From the NCBI GenBank assembly GCA_946811185.2, contig OX328112.1, positions 15,109,215 to 15,173,214 of the forward strand: a stretch of DNA of 64,000 nucleotides, written 5' to 3'. This document shows, piece by piece, positions 63,292-64,000 of this stretch (position 1 is its first letter; each line of letters begins with the position of its first letter). A program made the position numbers and the translations under genes. The DNA comes from Hippopus hippopus (lineage: Eukaryota; Mollusca; Bivalvia; Cardiida; Cardiidae). Below the pieces are notes generated by a model. It was given only the letters and a program-made list of their open reading frames with translations. It did not search any database and was not told where the DNA came from.

Positions 63292-63504
63292 ATGGCAATT
63301 CATGCTGTGTTCAGTGCTTTCAGGTTAAGATGAATGAAAAATAGCAGGTTTGAATGTTATCAGTTTCATGTACTGTGGTATATATTTGTAAGAATTATTT
63401 AGCAATCAGTTAATGTTGTAGACATTTCAATAAGACAAGATACTTTGATAATTTTAATTGATATGTTTCTAAAGGCTGAGTCAGTAATTTATCCTGTTTC
63501 CTCC
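63292..63504. other. No gene seen
   Basis: Unassigned sequence. Confidence 0.4.
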
Positions 63505-63595
63505 AATGTCTGTATGATCTTTTAACAAATTTTGGGGGAAAAAAATGGTGGTAATTAGAATTTTCTCCATTTGTCTCAATGTTTCAACATGTATT
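63505..63595. mobile_element. MITE relative, decayed hairpin
   Basis: gggggaaaaaaatggtggta, attagaattttctccatttg: a hairpin outline with many mismatches. Confidence 0.4.
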
Positions 63596-63765
63596 TGTGT
63601 AATTAACCTGGTCACTACCCTTGCTTTACAATGATATTTTCAAAGTTGTCTTCTGTAGATGTATTTTAAGAGACTAAGAGTAATACAAGGGTAATTAAGT
63701 ATTTCTAAAATCTTTACACCTATTTACCTGTAATTTAAACTGTGAATATAGCACTTCAAATATTA

Positions 63766-63927
63766 ATAACCCTTTACTAAGCAGTCTTGTTTTGGAAACT
63801 TTGGAAAACATTGTGGGAAAATGAGAAAATGCAGGTAACCAACATTTTCTCATTTTCCCACAATCATAAACAAATTTCTATTATTTTATAGACAGATTGT
63901 AAAAAATTCTTGCAAATAGAGCCTTGA
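63766..63927 (-). mobile_element. piggyBac-like MITE, 3' decayed
   Basis: ATAA, then ccctttactaagcagtc. Core ggaaaacattgtgggaaaat pairs with attttcccacaat: a GGA-to-ATG change in both stems. The long arm is degraded. Confidence 0.7.
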
Positions 63928-64000
63928 AATTGCAGTTCTCTAACTGATTTTCTTTGACAGAAACTGTCTTTTGCATTAACTTAATTCTCCTAGGTATCCA

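Noticed and set aside
63961..63992. Terminal exon candidate after tttctttgacag
   Set aside because: A splice acceptor and a possible donor are present, but the interval is 32 bp, frames close within it or cannot be phased, and the window ends.

Overview
This window looks like AT-rich intergenic or intronic DNA from a bivalve mollusc, probably a heterodont clam or mussel. That is inference from repeat types I associate with bivalve genomes: the tract opening with a 'tagctccactggc' end, the 'tagctcac(t/c)tgagcac' tract, the 'tacgcccgtc' and 'tatgccccccat' tracts, the 'aacacgcgaaaaggggc' hairpin element, and tRNA-derived SINEs with (CAAT)n or (CCAA)n tails. I find no complete recognisable protein gene, no tRNA or rRNA gene and no CRISPR array. 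Nearly all longer open frames fall inside repeats.

The dominant feature is one family of short non-autonomous DNA transposons. The usual length is 229 bp counting both flanking tetranucleotides. It has TTAA-type target duplications, ends of the form CYCTTTACCA, and an almost perfect central hairpin of about 65 bp. TTAA targets plus CCCTTT ends fit the piggyBac superfamily. I count roughly 45 near-complete and more than 25 broken copies in both orientations. Many adjoining copies share a single TTAA-like tetranucleotide, giving chains of two to four. Some carry nested insertions, and two are inverted dimers.

Layout. 1-5 kb: a large imperfect inverted duplication (arms about 1.1 kb) carrying an exon-like start with a splice donor in each arm. 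5-8 kb: two nested bivalve-type repeats with internal tandem units. 8-13.6 kb: MITE copies and two inverted copies of a 0.8-kb hAT-like element, each with an exact 6-bp target duplication. 13.9-19.3 kb: a MITE-free block made of two head-to-tail units (4.2 and 0.95 kb) with near-identical ends, holding a degenerate GTGCACTGGCACTGAG array. 20-27.3 kb: dense MITEs with nested elements. 27.3-29.6 kb: mostly unique sequence. 29.6-37 kb: MITE chains, a Mutator-like 0.78-kb element, and at 34.2-34.5 kb a tiny TATA-ORF-polyA unit. 37.7-39.5 kb: a TTAA-flanked palindromic dimer, a 36-bp minisatellite and another TTAA element. 40-45 kb: MITE chains and a tandem repeat. 45.3-47.7 kb: a 2.39-kb TTAA-flanked element splitting a SINE. 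48-64 kb: more MITE chains, two further tandem-repeat elements, a SINE with clear target duplications, and the best protein-coding candidate.

That candidate is a first coding exon at 49139-49362 (+), with a possible later exon at 51208-51350. The window probably includes the 5' part of a plus-strand gene whose introns are filled with transposons, but I cannot name its product.
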